Positions 10,076 to 20,535 of a stretch of 64,000 bases of DNA are shown piece by piece. A program made the position numbers and the translations under genes. Numbering within the stretch: the stretch's first letter is position 1; the number at the start of each line of letters is the position of its first letter. Below the pieces are notes generated by a model. The model was not told where the DNA came from, searched no databases, and saw only the letters and a list, made by a program, of their open reading frames with translations. Origin of the DNA: Tetzosporium hominis (GTDB taxonomy: Bacteria; Bacillota; Bacilli; Bacillales_A; Planococcaceae); NCBI RefSeq assembly GCF_002265435.1, contig NZ_NOKQ01000194.1:25713-89712 (forward strand), given 5' to 3'.

Positions 10076-13000
10076 TTATTCAACTGTTCCAGCAGTCTCT
10101 TCTACTGCTGGTGGCAAGATGCCAAGTGATTCTGCTGATGGCAGGTCTTCGTCTTCTTCAAGATCGCGAAGCTCGACTTCCTCATCATCAATCGTCATCA
10201 TCTTCACATCCATACCTAATGACTGAAGTTCTTTGATCAATACTTTGAATGATTCAGGAACACCTGGTTCTGGAACGCTTTCGCCTTTAACGATGGCTTC
10301 GTATGTTTTCACACGACCTACCACGTCATCGGATTTTACTGTCAAGATTTCTTGAAGTGTGTAAGCAGCACCATAAGCCTCAAGTGCCCAAACCTCCATC
10401 TCCCCGAAACGCTGTCCACCAAACTGAGCTTTACCACCCAGCGGTTGTTGCGTAACAAGTGAGTAAGGACCTGTAGAACGAGCGTGAAGTTTATCGTCAA
10501 CCATGTGCGCAAGTTTGATCATGTACATGATTCCGACAGACACGCGGTTATCAAATGGTTCTCCAGAACGACCATCATAAAGAACGGTTTTCCCGTCACG
10601 GTTCATTCCGGCTTCTTCCATTGTCTCCCACACGTCTTCTTCATTCGCTCCATCAAATACTGGAGATGCCATATGAACGCCAAGAGTACGAGCAGCCATA
10701 CCTAAGTGAAGCTCAAGTACCTGACCGATGTTCATACGAGATGGTACCCCAAGTGGATTCAACATGATATCTACTGGAGTTCCGTCTGGAAGGAAAGGCA
10801 TATCTTCCTCTGGCAAGATGCGAGAGATAACCCCTTTATTTCCGTGACGACCCGCCATCTTATCTCCGACAGAGATTTTACGTTTTTGTACGATGTACGC
10901 ACGAACCAATTGGTTCACACCTGGTGGAAGCTCATCGCCATCTTCACGGTTGAATACTTTCACGTCCAGGATGATCCCGCCAGCACCGTGTGGTACACGT
11001 AGAGATGTATCACGTACTTCACGTGCTTTTTCACCGAAGATTGCGTGTAATAGACGCTCTTCTGCAGTCAATTCTGTAACCCCTTTAGGTGTTACTTTAC
11101 CAACTAAGATGTCGCCATCGCGTACTTCAGCACCGATACGGATAATTCCGCGATCGTCTAAGTTACGAAGTGCTTCTTCTCCGACGTTTGGAATATCACG
11201 AGTGATTTCCTCTGGCCCAAGCTTTGTATCACGAGATTCTGACTCATACTCTTCAATATGGACAGATGTGTAAACGTCATCTTTTACAAGACGCTCACTC
11301 ATGATGACAGCATCCTCATAGTTGTAACCATCCCATGTCATGAAGGCAACAAGAACGTTACGACCTAGCGCAAGTTCTCCAGCTTCCATAGATGGACCGT
11401 CTGCAAGAATGTCTTTTGGTTTTACAACATCACCAACACTAACGATCGGGCGCTGGTTGTAACTTGTCCCTTGGTTCGAGCGGATGAATTTTTGTAATTT
11501 ATACGTAGTTAAGTCGCCTTTTACTTCTTTGCCATCGACTTCCTCGATGCGGCGAACGCGAATTTCTTTTGCTTCTACATGTTCTACGATTCCGTGATAC
11601 TTCGCTACTACAGCAGCACCTGAATCCCGAGCATTGACGTGCTCCATACCTGTTCCGACAAACGGTGCTTCTGGGTTTAATAGAGGCACGGCTTGACGTT
11701 GCATGTTCGCTCCCATTAGGGCACGGTTGGAGTCATCATTCTCTAAGAACGGGATACAAGCTGTCGCAGCCGAAACAACTTGTTTCGGTGATACGTCCAT
11801 GTAGTCGATTTGTTCGCGGCGGAATACCGTGTTGTCTCCACGGAAACGACCTACGACTTCTTCGTTAGCAAAGCTACCGTCTTCAGTTAGAATCGAGTTT
11901 GCTTGTGCTACTACATAGTGGTCTTCTTCGTCAGCTGTTAAATAATCAATACGGCTTGTCACTTGACCAGTTTCTGGATCAACGCGACGGTATGGAGTTT
12001 CGATGAAACCGAACTTGTTCACTTTCGCGAAGCTCGATAGGGAGTTGATCAAACCAATGTTTGGACCCTCTGGCGTTTCAATCGGACACATACGACCATA
12101 GTGAGAATAGTGAACATCACGTACTTCAAAGCCGGCGCGTTCACGTGTCAAACCACCTGGTCCAAGTGCAGACAGACGACGCTTGTGCGTAAGTTCTGCA
12201 AGTGGGTTGGTCTGATCCATGAACTGAGATAACTGAGAACTACCGAAGAACTCTTTAATCGACGCGATAACAGGACGGATGTTGATCAGCTGTTGCGGTA
12301 CGATAGATTGTGTGTCATTGATAGACATACGCTCACGTACAACACGCTCCATACGAGAAAGACCGATACGGAACTGATTCTGAAGAAGCTCTCCGACTGA
12401 ACGCAGACGACGATTTCCTAGGTGATCAATGTCATCTGTGTTTCCAACATTGAATAGTAGGTTAAAGAAGTATGAGATAGAAGAAATGATATCCGCTGGT
12501 GTGATATTTTTGATTTCTTCTTCTACGTACGCATTGCTGATAACCGTAATTTCTTTTTGGTTCTCATCGTTTGGCGCGTAGATTTTGATTGCTTGGATCG
12601 TGATGTCGTCTTCTAGAACGCCACCCACTTGTGAAAGTGTTTTGAAACCAATGCCGTTTTCAAGGTTTGGAATCAGACGGTCTAACACACGACGGTCAAT
12701 CATTGTACCTTCTTCAACTAGGATTTCTCCTGTTTCTGGATCTACTAATGTCTCAGCGATCGTTTGGTTGAACAGGCGGTTTTTGATGTGAAGCTTTTTA
12801 TTCATTTTGTAGCGACCTACATTCGCTAAATCATAACGCTTCGAATCGAAGAAACGAGAGTAAAGCAGGCTCTTCGCGCTTTCTACTGTTGGCGGCTCGC
12901 CTGGACGAAGACGCTCGTAGATTTCAAGAAGTGCTTTTTCTGTAGTTTCTGTGTTGTCTTTTTCTAATGTATTGCGAAGGTATTCGTTGTCTCCAAGAAG

Positions 13001-13627
13001 ATCAATGATTTCTTGGTCAGTCCCGAAACCTAGAGCACGCAATAACACAGTAACCGGTAATTTACGAGTACGGTCGATACGGACGTAGACAACGTCTTTT
13101 GCATCAATTTCATACTCAAGCCACGCACCACGGTTTGGAATCACTGTAGCGCCGAAGCCTTTTTTACCGTTTTTATCTGTTTTGTCATGGAAATATACAC
13201 TAGGGGAACGAACTAACTGAGAAACGATAACACGCTCAGCACCATTGATGATGAATGTGCCTGTCTCTGTCATAAGTGGGAAGTCACCCATAAATACGTC
13301 TTGCTCTTTTACTTCGTCTGTCTCTTTATTGTGAAGACGAACTTTCACACGAAGTGGTGCTGCATACGTAGCATCACGTTCTTTTGATTCGTCTACTGAG
13401 TATTTAGGTTCGCCCAGCTTGTAGTCGACGAATTCCAGAGAAAGATTCCCTGTAAAATCTTCGATTGGCGAGATGTCTTTAAACATTTCACGCAATCCTT
13501 CTTCTAAAAACCACTCATAAGATGCCGTCTGAATCTCAATCAGATTCGGAAGATCGAGCACCTCACTGATACGCGCAAAACTTCTGCGCTGGCGGTGTTG
13601 TCCGTACTGAACTAGTTGACCTGTCAA
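10076..13627 (-). CDS. rpoB: RNA polymerase subunit beta
   Basis: Beta subunit of RNA polymerase, 1183 residues. The rifampicin region ([20 protein letters not shown] with [10 protein letters not shown] after it) is wild type, predicting sensitivity. I chose the TTG codon before TGQLVQYG, as in B. subtilis; it has GAGGGG six bases upstream, while the in-frame GTG three codons earlier would overlap that ribosome site. It forms a unit with rpoC, with its own promoter in the rsmC-rpoB gap. Confidence 0.98.
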   Translation of the reverse strand: MTGQLVQYGQHRQRRSFARISEVLDLPNLIEIQTASYEWFLEEGLREMFKDISPIEDFTGNLSLEFVDYKLGEPKYSVDESKERDATYAAPLRVKVRLHNKETDEVKEQDVFMGDFPLMTETGTFIINGAERVIVSQLVRSPSVYFHDKTDKNGKKGFGATVIPNRGAWLEYEIDAKDVVYVRIDRTRKLPVTVLLRALGFGTDQEIIDLLGDNEYLRNTLEKDNTETTEKALLEIYERLRPGEPPTVESAKSLLYSRFFDSKRYDLANVGRYKMNKKLHIKNRLFNQTIAETLVDPETGEILVEEGTMIDRRVLDRLIPNLENGIGFKTLSQVGGVLEDDITIQAIKIYAPNDENQKEITVISNAYVEEEIKNITPADIISSISYFFNLLFNVGNTDDIDHLGNRRLRSVGELLQNQFRIGLSRMERVVRERMSINDTQSIVPQQLINIRPVIASIKEFFGSSQLSQFMDQTNPLAELTHKRRLSALGPGGLTRERAGFEVRDVHYSHYGRMCPIETPEGPNIGLINSLSSFAKVNKFGFIETPYRRVDPETGQVTSRIDYLTADEEDHYVVAQANSILTEDGSFANEEVVGRFRGDNTVFRREQIDYMDVSPKQVVSAATACIPFLENDDSNRALMGANMQRQAVPLLNPEAPFVGTGMEHVNARDSGAAVVAKYHGIVEHVEAKEIRVRRIEEVDGKEVKGDLTTYKLQKFIRSNQGTSYNQRPIVSVGDVVKPKDILADGPSMEAGELALGRNVLVAFMTWDGYNYEDAVIMSERLVKDDVYTSVHIEEYESESRDTKLGPEEITRDIPNVGEEALRNLDDRGIIRIGAEVRDGDILVGKVTPKGVTELTAEERLLHAIFGEKAREVRDTSLRVPHGAGGIILDVKVFNREDGDELPPGVNQLVRAYIVQKRKISVGDKMAGRHGNKGVISRILPEEDMPFLPDGTPVDIMLNPLGVPSRMNIGQVLELHLGMAARTLGVHMASPVFDGANEEDVWETMEEAGMNRDGKTVLYDGRSGEPFDNRVSVGIMYMIKLAHMVDDKLHARSTGPYSLVTQQPLGGKAQFGGQRFGEMEVWALEAYGAAYTLQEILTVKSDDVVGRVKTYEAIVKGESVPEPGVPESFKVLIKELQSLGMDVKMMTIDDEEVELRDLEEDEDLPSAESLGILPPAVEETAGTVE

Positions 13628-13689
13628 CTTATTCACCCCTCAAGAAACAATTTTCTTTCTATGCTGCAGTGCAGCGATAAAGACAAAAA

Positions 13690-13730
13690 GAAAACGAGTT
13701 CTAAGTTAGAGCTCATTTTCGATTACATAA
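13690..13730 (-). terminator. Hairpin with T-tract ahead of rpoB
   Basis: On the minus strand GAGCTCTAA and TTAGAACTC form a hairpin followed by TTTTCTTTTT. It lies between the proposed rpoB promoter and rpoB, so it may attenuate rpoBC as well as end transcripts from the L7/L12 side. Confidence 0.5.
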
Positions 13731-13793
13731 ACAAATTGATGAAGCACGCTTTAAAAATGGGCATACTCCTACAAAATAATATTTTTGCATTTT

Positions 13794-13820
13794 ATTATAA
13801 TATCATAGCCATTTTGTCAA
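13794..13820 (-). promoter_or_regulatory. Sigma-A promoter for rpoBC
   Basis: TTGACA and TATAAT are visible on the minus strand with a 15-base spacer; an overlapping TAATAA gives 17. The region is very AT-rich and starts at the very end of the methyltransferase gene. Confidence 0.55.
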
Positions 13821-13821
13821 G

Positions 13822-14421
13822 TCAATATTTCTTGGCGTTTAAAATCCAATATCCCTTGACTTTTTCTACGACTTCTACTTCATTGAATAGTTCCTCAAGA
13901 AAGTCTTTTGTAGACGGCGCCCCTTGTTTCTTCTGGATGACGACCCACAATTCTCCGCCTGAAACCAAGCGATCATACGCTTGTTGGTAGAAGCGAAAGA
14001 TGGTTTCTTTCCCCGCACGAATCGGAGGATTGGTGATGACCGCAGCCAGTTGATCTGGCACACGTTCCATTCCATCACTCACGGCAATTCGCACATTTTG
14101 AATCCCGTTGCGACTTGCATTTTTCCCGGCAAGCTCGACTGCTCTCTCATTGACGTCCACCATGTGGACTATGCGATTTGGAAAATCTTTGGCGAGCGTC
14201 AGTCCGATCGGACCATAGCCACATCCAACATCAGCGAAATCCCCTTCTATCTGAGGCGCTTGAAATGCTTCCATGAGCACACGGGAGCCAAAATCTACTC
14301 CACTCTTGCTGAAAACTCCCCTGTCCGTCTCCAATGTGAACTGATGACCACGACCGGTATGCGAAATGCTGGACGGCTTGCTTTCTACATCTGGGCGATT
14401 CGAATAATAGTGGTTGCTCAT
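13822..14421 (-). CDS. Class I SAM methyltransferase, RsmC-like (YbxB)
   Basis: A 199-residue methyltransferase in the same position as B. subtilis ybxB, between rplL and rpoB. It carries the SAM-binding motif VGCGYGPIG (about 64-72) and the catalytic NPPIRAGKE motif (about 131-139), typical of N2-guanine methyltransferases such as RsmC, which act on 16S rRNA. The target here is inferred. Confidence 0.85.
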   Translation of the reverse strand: MSNHYYSNRPDVESKPSSISHTGRGHQFTLETDRGVFSKSGVDFGSRVLMEAFQAPQIEGDFADVGCGYGPIGLTLAKDFPNRIVHMVDVNERAVELAGKNASRNGIQNVRIAVSDGMERVPDQLAAVITNPPIRAGKETIFRFYQQAYDRLVSGGELWVVIQKKQGAPSTKDFLEELFNEVEVVEKVKGYWILNAKKY

Positions 14422-14453
14422 GATAGTTCCTCCTTCCCAAAACGTAAAAAGAA

Positions 14454-14485
14454 GAAAAGCCCGTCACCAATATGACGGGCTTTTC
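14454..14485 (-). terminator. Terminator after rplJ-rplL
   Basis: AAGCCCGTCA and TGACGGGCTT form a hairpin with flanking A and T runs, 20 bases beyond the rplL stop. It may lower read-through into rsmC and rpoBC. Confidence 0.75.
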
Positions 14486-14503
14486 AATGTAAGAAGTAAG
14501 AAA

Positions 14504-14866
14504 TTACTTAACTTCTACGTTAGCGCCTACTTCTTCAAGTTGAGCCTTGATTGCTTCAGCATCTTCTTTAGATACGCCTTCTTTAAGTGCTTTTGGTGCG
14601 TTGTCTACTACTTCTTTAGCTTCTTTCAAGCCAAGACCAGTGATTTCACGTACCACTTTGATTACTTTGATTTTTTGATCGCCAGCAGAAGCTAGGATTA
14701 CGTCAAATTCAGTTTGCTCTTCAGCAGCAGCTGCACCAGCGCCACCAGCCATAGCTACAGGAGCTGCAGCAGTTACACCAAATTCTTCTTCGATTGCTTT
14801 TACTAGGTCGTTAAGTTCAAGAACTGTCATTTCTTTGATTGCTTCTAAGATTTGCTCGTTTTTCAT
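14504..14866 (-). CDS. rplL: 50S ribosomal protein L7/L12
   Basis: Stalk protein that recruits translation GTPases. The 120 residues comprise an N-terminal dimerisation domain, an alanine/glycine-rich hinge (about 35-52) and the conserved C-terminal domain with the [15 protein letters not shown] segment. It follows rplJ, whose L10 leader controls both. Confidence 0.98.
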   Translation of the reverse strand: MKNEQILEAIKEMTVLELNDLVKAIEEEFGVTAAAPVAMAGGAGAAAAEEQTEFDVILASAGDQKIKVIKVVREITGLGLKEAKEVVDNAPKALKEGVSKEDAEAIKAQLEEVGANVEVK

Positions 14867-14916
14867 TTTAATTTCCTCCTATTTGGATGTAAGTTTATGA
14901 AGCTACGAGGCTGCTA

Positions 14917-15417
14917 TTAAGCGCCTTGCTCTTCTTTTTGTTCTGCAACAGCTTTTGTTGCAAGCGCGAAGTTGCGCATTGGAGCTTGAAGTACAGAAAG
15001 TAGCATAGAAAGTAGGCCTTCGCGTGATGGAAGTTCTGCAAGAGCTTTAACGTCTGCTGCAGATGCAACCGTACCTTCGATGATTCCCGCTTTGATTTCA
15101 AGCGCTTCGTTCGTTTTTGCGAAATCGTTGATGATTTTCGCTGGAGCTACTACATCTTCGTTAGAAAATGCAACAGCGTTTGGACCTGTTAAGTGCTCGT
15201 TTAATGCTTCAAAGCCAACAGACTCAGTCGCACGACGAGTAAGTGAGTTCTTGAATACTTTGAACTCCACACCAGCTTCACGAAGTTGTTTACGAAGTTC
15301 TGTTACTTGCGCAACGTTTAAACCACGGTAATCAACAACTACAACAGAAGCAGCAGCTTGGAATTTCTCAGCGATTTCTTTCACTTGCACTTGTTTTGTT
15401 TCGATTGCTTTGCTCAT
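14917..15417 (-). CDS. rplJ: 50S ribosomal protein L10
   Basis: Base of the L7/L12 stalk, 166 residues. The ATG before SKAIETKQ is chosen because TAGGAGG lies eight bases upstream, while the earlier in-frame ATG has no ribosome site and lies inside the leader. L10-L12 complexes repress their own synthesis through the leader RNA found directly upstream. Confidence 0.97.
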   Translation of the reverse strand: MSKAIETKQVQVKEIAEKFQAAASVVVVDYRGLNVAQVTELRKQLREAGVEFKVFKNSLTRRATESVGFEALNEHLTGPNAVAFSNEDVVAPAKIINDFAKTNEALEIKAGIIEGTVASAADVKALAELPSREGLLSMLLSVLQAPMRNFALATKAVAEQKEEQGA

Positions 15418-15439
15418 AGTGGCACCTCCTATTAGAATT

Positions 15440-15590
15440 GCCATTTATACCGACAAAAGAAAAGCCTCCGGATCTCGAAAGACACGAAGGCAGGAAAAGT
15501 CATCATCAAAAAGAATCTGAATTTTGCTTGTCCTCGGCAGGAACATTAAGCGCATGACACGCACCTGCTGTCTTCGGTACAAATGATTAA
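15440..15590 (-). ncRNA. L10 leader (rplJ autoregulatory leader RNA) with attenuator
   Basis: The minus-strand leader has the family's hallmark blocks GAAGACAGCAGGTG and CCTGCCGAGG, followed by a hairpin (CCTTCGTGTCT/AGATCCGGAGG) running into TTTTCTTTT. That matches the Firmicute L10 leader, in which L10(L12)4 binding promotes termination. It ends about 40 bases before the rplJ start. Confidence 0.88.
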
Positions 15591-15597
15591 GTTACAA

Positions 15598-15635
15598 CAA
15601 GAGACATCTTAACAGATGTCTCTTGGAGTTGTCAA
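15598..15635 (-). terminator. Terminator after rplA
   Basis: CAAGAGACATC and GATGTCTCTTG form an 11-bp perfect stem with a six-base loop, directly after the rplA stop. It isolates rplK-rplA from the L10 leader. Confidence 0.85.
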
Positions 15636-15638
15636 CAA

Positions 15639-16334
15639 TTATTTCGCTGCAGCTGCAGCGTCGATTTTTACAGCAGGACCCATAGTTGTTGTTACAACTA
15701 CAGACTTCATGTAAACACCTTTAGCCGCTGATGGCTTAGCTTTTTGAATTGTTTCAAATACAGTTTTGAAGTTTTCTACTAGCTTTTCGTTGTCGAAAGA
15801 AGCTTTACCGATTGGAGCGTGGATGATTCCAGCTTTATCAGCGCGGTATTCAACTTTACCTGCTTTGATTTCGTTAACAGCTTTTGTTACATCAAATGTA
15901 ACTGTACCTGTTTTCGGGTTTGGCATTAAGCCTTTAGGTCCTAATACACGACCGATTTTACCAACTTCACCCATCATGTCTGGAGTCGCTACGATCACGT
16001 CGAAGTCGAACCAACCTTGTTGGATTTTGTTGATGTAATCAGCATCGCCTACGAAGTCAGCGCCAGCAGCTTCTGCTTCTTTAGCTTTGTCACCTTTAGC
16101 GAATACAAGTACGCGCTGAGTTTTACCAGTTCCGTTTGGAAGCACTACCGCTCCACGGATTTGCTGGTCGTTTTTACGAGTGTCGATTCCAAGGCGGAAT
16201 GCCACTTCAACTGTTGCATCGAAGTTCACAGTGCTAGTTTCTTTAGCAAGTGCGATTGCCTCGTCAACAGAATATAATTTCGTACGGTCGACTAATTTCG
16301 CCGCATCTTGTAGTTTTTTACCTTGTTTAGCCAT
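15639..16334 (-). CDS. rplA: 50S ribosomal protein L1
   Basis: L1 forms the mobile stalk at the E site. The protein has 231 residues and starts [13 protein letters not shown]. The conserved [16 protein letters not shown] segment (about 130-145) and the C-terminal [13 protein letters not shown] are present. It is cotranscribed with rplK. Confidence 0.98.
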   Translation of the reverse strand: MAKQGKKLQDAAKLVDRTKLYSVDEAIALAKETSTVNFDATVEVAFRLGIDTRKNDQQIRGAVVLPNGTGKTQRVLVFAKGDKAKEAEAAGADFVGDADYINKIQQGWFDFDVIVATPDMMGEVGKIGRVLGPKGLMPNPKTGTVTFDVTKAVNEIKAGKVEYRADKAGIIHAPIGKASFDNEKLVENFKTVFETIQKAKPSAAKGVYMKSVVVTTTMGPAVKIDAAAAAK

Positions 16335-16461
16335 TTTAAAATGTCCTCCTTATAGTGGTCTTAGCGGAATAAACCTCCCACAATTAAGGGCTGTAGCTAT
16401 TCATTATATGAACAACTACAACCCCCAAAAACAAACGCGTCATAAAAACGTGAGCACAGTA

Positions 16462-16887
16462 TTAGTCTTCGATCGTAATACCCATGCTACGTGCAGTACC
16501 TTCAACCATCAACATAGCTGCTTCAACAGATGCTGCATTTAAATCTGGCATTTTTTGTTCTGCGATTTCGCGAACTTTATCACGTTTCACCACTGCCACT
16601 TTTACGCGGTTTGGTTCACCTGATCCAGATTGAATACCAGCTGCTACTTTAAGTAGAACTGCTGCCGGTGGAGTTTTTGTAATGAATGTAAATGAACGGT
16701 CTTCAAATACAGAAATTTCAACCGGAATGATTAGTCCTGCTTGATCAGCAGTACGTGCGTTGAACTCCTTACAGAATCCCATGATGTTCACACCTGCTTG
16801 ACCTAGTGCTGGTCCAACTGGTGGAGCTGGGTTAGCTTTACCTGCAGGGATTTGTAGTTTAACAACTTTAATCACTTTTTTAGCCAC
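16462..16887 (-). CDS. rplK: 50S ribosomal protein L11
   Basis: L11 forms the GTPase-associated centre with 23S rRNA and is needed for RelA activation. The protein has the usual 141 residues. I chose the GTG start before [11 protein letters not shown], which has AAGGAGG eight bases upstream; the longer reading adds residues without homology. The proline-rich switch ([19 protein letters not shown]) is intact. The upstream leader (about 16890-16960, minus) contains ACCACATCACGGACTTAAGG, which I recall as a common Firmicute rplK leader sequence. Confidence 0.97.
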   Translation of the reverse strand: MAKKVIKVVKLQIPAGKANPAPPVGPALGQAGVNIMGFCKEFNARTADQAGLIIPVEISVFEDRSFTFITKTPPAAVLLKVAAGIQSGSGEPNRVKVAVVKRDKVREIAEQKMPDLNAASVEAAMLMVEGTARSMGITIED

Positions 16888-17059
16888 GAGACACACCTCC
16901 TTAAGTCCGTGATGTGGTAATAGGGTTGCCCCTCCCACTCAATATCTGTCTCTCAGCGTTACGCTGCTTACAGTAATAAAATTTGTTAGGCAGACTTTTT
17001 CAGCCTGACCTTTGAAATGATACTATAATTTCCAAGGTTTCGCAAGTGCGAAATGGAAA

Positions 17060-17593
17060 TTATATTTTCTGAACTTGCTCATAGTCAAGTTCCATGTTTG
17101 TTTCACGGCCGAACATGTCGACAGAAACTGTGATTTTGCCCTTAGAGCCGTCGATCGCTTCAACTTTTCCTTGGAAGTGCGCAAATGGTCCTTCAAGTAC
17201 TTCAACCAATTCGCCAATTTCAAAGTCCATCTCCACTTTACGCTCGGACATGCCCATTTGCTTCAAGATGAAGTCAACTTCTTCAGGAAGAAGTGGAGTC
17301 GGTTTTGTACCGCCACCTGATGACCCGATAAATCCTGTTACACCTGGTGTATTACGTACGACGTACCAAGCGTCATCTGTCATGATCAATTCGACCAAAA
17401 CGTACCCTGGGAACGTTTTACGCATCACTGTGCGCTTTTTACCATCTTTATAATCTGTCTCTTGCTCTTCTGGAATGATGACGCGGAAAATCTTGTCCTG
17501 CATTCCCATCGTCTCAACGCGCTTTTCAAGGTTTGCTTTTACTTTGTTTTCATACCCAGAATACGTGTGGACAACATACCAATTCTTCTCCAT
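17060..17593 (-). CDS. nusG: Transcription termination/antitermination factor NusG
   Basis: NusG binds RNA polymerase beta' and affects pausing, termination and coupling to translation. The 177 residues comprise an N-terminal NGN domain (WYVVHTYSGYENKVK at the start, then FPGYVLVELIM) and a C-terminal KOW domain (FEIGELVEVLEGPFAHFQG). It sits between secE and rplK as in most bacteria. Confidence 0.98.
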   Translation of the reverse strand: MEKNWYVVHTYSGYENKVKANLEKRVETMGMQDKIFRVIIPEEQETDYKDGKKRTVMRKTFPGYVLVELIMTDDAWYVVRNTPGVTGFIGSSGGGTKPTPLLPEEVDFILKQMGMSERKVEMDFEIGELVEVLEGPFAHFQGKVEAIDGSKGKITVSVDMFGRETNMELDYEQVQKI

Positions 17594-17626
17594 CGGTGTG
17601 GAATCCTCCTTTTTTTCTCTCCAAAT

Positions 17627-17652
17627 GAAAAAACCCGTTTCAAGTACGGGCT
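17627..17652 (-). terminator. Hairpin between secE and nusG
   Basis: CCCGT and ACGGG around an eight-base loop are followed by six Ts on the minus strand. It probably gives partial termination inside the secE-nusG unit. Confidence 0.55.
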
Positions 17653-17680
17653 ATTCGTTCACATATCAAACTGTTGCTGC

Positions 17681-17866
17681 TTACAGATCAAGATACCAAC
17701 GGAACAGTTCTGTAATTCCTAAATCAACTAGAGCAAAGAATAATGCAACAACTACAACCGTGGACAGTACAATGATCGTGTAACGTGTAAGTTCCTTACG
17801 GCGCGGCCAGCTGACCTTACGCATCTCAGAAACGACGTTTTTAAAGAAATTACCTACATTAGCCAT
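17681..17866 (-). CDS. secE: Preprotein translocase subunit SecE
   Basis: SecE clamps SecY in the Sec translocon. The 61-residue single-TM form is typical of Firmicutes: an amphipathic segment with MRKVSWPRRKELTRYT, then a membrane helix near the C-terminus. The ATG before ANVGNFF is preferred because the upstream in-frame ATG overlaps the GGAGG that serves this start. Confidence 0.93.
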   Translation of the reverse strand: MANVGNFFKNVVSEMRKVSWPRRKELTRYTIIVLSTVVVVALFFALVDLGITELFRWYLDL

Positions 17867-17907
17867 TCGAGCTAAAACCTCCATGCGTGGGATCTTACGA
17901 TGTATGT

Positions 17908-18051
17908 TTACAGTGTTTGCTTATGAAGTGTATGTGCATTGCAATGCGCACAAAATTTCTTGCGTTCAATACGCGTTGATGTCGTTTTGGCAGGAACGAT
18001 ATAGTTACGGCTGCCACACTGTGTACAACTTAAACTGATTTTTTGAGACAT
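17908..18051 (-). CDS. rpmG: 50S ribosomal protein L33, zinc-binding type
   Basis: A 47-residue L33 starting MSQKISLSC. It keeps both cysteine pairs (CTQC about 9-12 and CAHC about 35-38), so it is the zinc-containing form. The start is set by AAAGGTG just upstream and by family length. It precedes secE, the usual Firmicute arrangement. Confidence 0.93.
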   Translation of the reverse strand: MSQKISLSCTQCGSRNYIVPAKTTSTRIERKKFCAHCNAHTLHKQTL

Positions 18052-18134
18052 ACCATTCACCTTTCGGCGTGTAGAGTCTTTTACAAGCGTAACACCTGAT
18101 TTTTCCTGTGTCAATAACAGATATGAATCCCCAA

Positions 18135-18779
18135 TCAGCTCATAACACTCACTTCTGCATAGCGCTCCAATTTGCGTTTGACCCTTTGCAGAGCGTTGTC
18201 GATAGACTTGACATGACGGTTCAGCTGCTCTGAGATCTCCTGATAGGACTGCCCTTCAATGTATAGCATGAGCACTTGTTGCTCCAAATCACTGAGCATC
18301 TCGCCCATCTTCTCTTCGATAAAATCAAAGCTCTCCTGGCTGATTAGTAGCTGCTCGGGATTGTCGATGACCGTACTGGCAATCGTATCAAGAAGCGTCC
18401 GTTCCGACTCCTCGTCAAAATACACCGGCTTATCGAGCGAGACGTACGAGTTCAGCGGAATATGCTTCTGTCGCGTAGCCGTCTTGATAGCAGTAATGAT
18501 TTGACGCGTGATGCATAGCTCAGCAAAAGCTCGGAAGGACGTGAGCTTCTCCTCACGAAAATCACGAATGGCTTTATAAAGCCCAATCATGCCTTCTTGC
18601 AAGACGTCTTCCCGATCGGCACCGATCAGGAAATACGACTTACCTTTCATGCGGACGAGTGGCTTGTATTTGGTGATGAGAAAATCGAGTGCTTCTGTAT
18701 TGCCGGCATGAATAAGTTCTAAAACCTCTTCATCCGACTGCTGTGAAAAGGGAGCATGCCCATGTGCTGTCTTATCCAT
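18135..18779 (-). CDS. sigH: RNA polymerase sigma factor SigH
   Basis: A 214-residue sigma-70-family protein that matches SigH, the transition-state sigma factor of Bacillales. Region 2 (about 30-100, with KSYFLIGADREDVLQEG in its middle) and a region 4 helix-turn-helix (LEQQVLMLYIEGQSYQEISEQL) are visible. Its place between yacP and rpmG-secE-nusG agrees with B. subtilis. Whether this organism sporulates cannot be judged from the window. Confidence 0.95.
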   Translation of the reverse strand: MDKTAHGHAPFSQQSDEEVLELIHAGNTEALDFLITKYKPLVRMKGKSYFLIGADREDVLQEGMIGLYKAIRDFREEKLTSFRAFAELCITRQIITAIKTATRQKHIPLNSYVSLDKPVYFDEESERTLLDTIASTVIDNPEQLLISQESFDFIEEKMGEMLSDLEQQVLMLYIEGQSYQEISEQLNRHVKSIDNALQRVKRKLERYAEVSVMS

Positions 18780-18842
18780 GAAGTCACCTCGGATGCGCTT
18801 GTTACCTCTAGTATACAGAAGTTGGTAAGCGCCTTCAATGCA

Positions 18843-19355
18843 TCATTTCAATCCTCTGCGCCATTTTTCAAAAATTTCTGCCACTTCTTGCGTCAGCGGA
18901 ATCTTAGTGTGGGCATTTGTGGACTGAATCGTCCGCACTTCCTTAGTGATTTGTTTTTCGACAAGTTCCATCTCAATCTCTAACTCTCGCGCAGATTTCC
19001 GAAGAGCGCCTTGCGCAAAGATGACCCATTGTTCGATGGAATCGGACGTGGCCACGATAACTTCTGTCCGGCGGTTGATCAGCTGTGCAGCTAATTTTTC
19101 AATACGCTCGTCTGCGGTCTCGTTTTCACGTGTATAAATGATTTGCAGCTTATACTTCTGTTCTTTCGCCTCGATGCCAGGCACCAAGTGCGCATCAAAA
19201 ACGATGATGACCTCGCACCCCATGAATGCCTGATATTCAGCCATATGCTCAATCAATCGGTCGCGCGCATCAAGGAGCTTCGTATCTTTCAGCACGCGAA
19301 GCTCTTTCCAAGCCCCGATGATGTTGTAGCCGTCAACAAGAAGAATCTGCTTCAT
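18843..19355 (-). CDS. rae1: NYN-domain endoribonuclease (YacP/Rae1)
   Basis: A 170-residue NYN (PIN-like) nuclease. The N-terminal LLVDGYNIIGAW and later VIIVFDAH carry the acidic residues of the family. In B. subtilis the orthologue cleaves mRNA in the ribosomal A site. It sits between rlmB and sigH, two bases after the rlmB stop. Confidence 0.9.
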   Translation of the reverse strand: MKQILLVDGYNIIGAWKELRVLKDTKLLDARDRLIEHMAEYQAFMGCEVIIVFDAHLVPGIEAKEQKYKLQIIYTRENETADERIEKLAAQLINRRTEVIVATSDSIEQWVIFAQGALRKSARELEIEMELVEKQITKEVRTIQSTNAHTKIPLTQEVAEIFEKWRRGLK

Positions 19356-19356
19356 A

Positions 19357-20118
19357 TCAGGACCCTAGCGGATGACGGTTTCGGTACACTTCATACATCA
19401 AAAGTGAAGCAGCTACAGAAGCGTTGAGGCTTGTGACGTGACCGATCATCGGCAAGTGGTATAAGAAATCACACTTGTCTCTGAGTAGGCGGCCCATTCC
19501 TTTACCTTCTCCTCCGATGATGATAGCAAGCGGAAGTGTCGCATCCATACGGCGGTAGTCTGTAGAGCCTTTTGCGTCTGTTCCCGCAATCCATACGCCA
19601 CGTTTTTTTAACTCATCAATCGTTTGAGCCAGATTCGTCGCACGGTGAACCGGCACGTGTTCGATAGCACCTGTTGAAGCTTTCGCTACAACTGCAGTTA
19701 GACCGACAGCGCGTCGTTTAGGGATGATAATACCATGAACACCTGATGCGTCCGCTGTACGTAAAATCGAACCGAGATTATGCGGATCTTCAAGTTCATC
19801 TAGGATTAAGATGAAGGGGTCTTGCCCTTGTTTTTCAGCAAGCGCAAACATGTCGTCAAGCTCTGCGTAGCTATAAGCAGCGACAGATGCCACGACGCCT
19901 TGGTGAACGGAGTCTGTTAACTGGTCGAGCTTTTTCTTAGGAACGAACTGAACGATGACGCCTGCTTCTTTCGCCAATTTGACGATTTCTGCAACGCCCC
20001 CTTTTTGCGTCCCTTCTCCAATCCAGATTTTATTCATCTCACGGCCGGCTTTCAATGATTCAAGGACAGGATTCTTCCCTGCAATAATTTCACCGGTTTG
20101 TGTTGTATGTTCTGTCAT
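19357..20118 (-). CDS. rlmB: 23S rRNA (guanosine-2'-O-)-methyltransferase RlmB
   Basis: A 253-residue SpoU-family methyltransferase for the 23S rRNA guanosine near position 2251. It has an N-terminal L30e-like substrate-binding domain and a C-terminal SPOUT knot. The motifs LDELEDPHNLGSILRTADA (about 107-125), IIIGGEGKGMGRLL and LNASVAASLLMYE are clear. Its start overlaps the mrnC stop by four bases, so they are translationally coupled. Confidence 0.95.
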   Translation of the reverse strand: MTEHTTQTGEIIAGKNPVLESLKAGREMNKIWIGEGTQKGGVAEIVKLAKEAGVIVQFVPKKKLDQLTDSVHQGVVASVAAYSYAELDDMFALAEKQGQDPFILILDELEDPHNLGSILRTADASGVHGIIIPKRRAVGLTAVVAKASTGAIEHVPVHRATNLAQTIDELKKRGVWIAGTDAKGSTDYRRMDATLPLAIIIGGEGKGMGRLLRDKCDFLYHLPMIGHVTSLNASVAASLLMYEVYRNRHPLGS

Positions 20119-20531
20119 AATGTTGCCTCCTTTCGGCTATCGATCAACTCGATGGCATAACGTAGCAACTCTTCTACTCGGTCGTGTTCGCCGCGAAGAT
20201 AAAGGCTACCAAGCACAGCTTCAAAGCCTGTGCTCGCTCGGTACGTCTGCACATCGGTATTTTTCGGGACAGTACCGGACTTGGCATTTCTACCGCGTCT
20301 GTATGTCGCCGTTTCTTCTTCGGTCAAAAATTCGTTATCTAACATGGTGTGTACGATCAGACTCTGCGCTTTAGCGGAGACGTAATTCGTCGCTTCTCGG
20401 TGCAGCGCATTAGGACGGATCATGCCGTTCACCAAAAGGTGTTCTCGGACAGCGCGTTCAAGTACGGCATCTCCCATATACGCAAGCGCAAGAGCATTCA
20501 ACTGTTTCACATCAGCAGGTGTTAAAGTCAT
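20115..20531 (-). CDS. mrnC: Mini-ribonuclease III
   Basis: Mini-III matures the ends of 23S rRNA. It is a stand-alone RNase III catalytic domain without the dsRNA-binding domain, here 138 residues. The catalytic LAYMGDAVLERAVREHL segment is present. I chose the ATG before TLTPADVKQ, four bases after the cysS stop; the longer reading would run into cysS coding sequence. Confidence 0.92.
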   Translation of the reverse strand: MTLTPADVKQLNALALAYMGDAVLERAVREHLLVNGMIRPNALHREATNYVSAKAQSLIVHTMLDNEFLTEEETATYRRGRNAKSGTVPKNTDVQTYRASTGFEAVLGSLYLRGEHDRVEELLRYAIELIDSRKEATL

Positions 20532-20535
20532 CTGG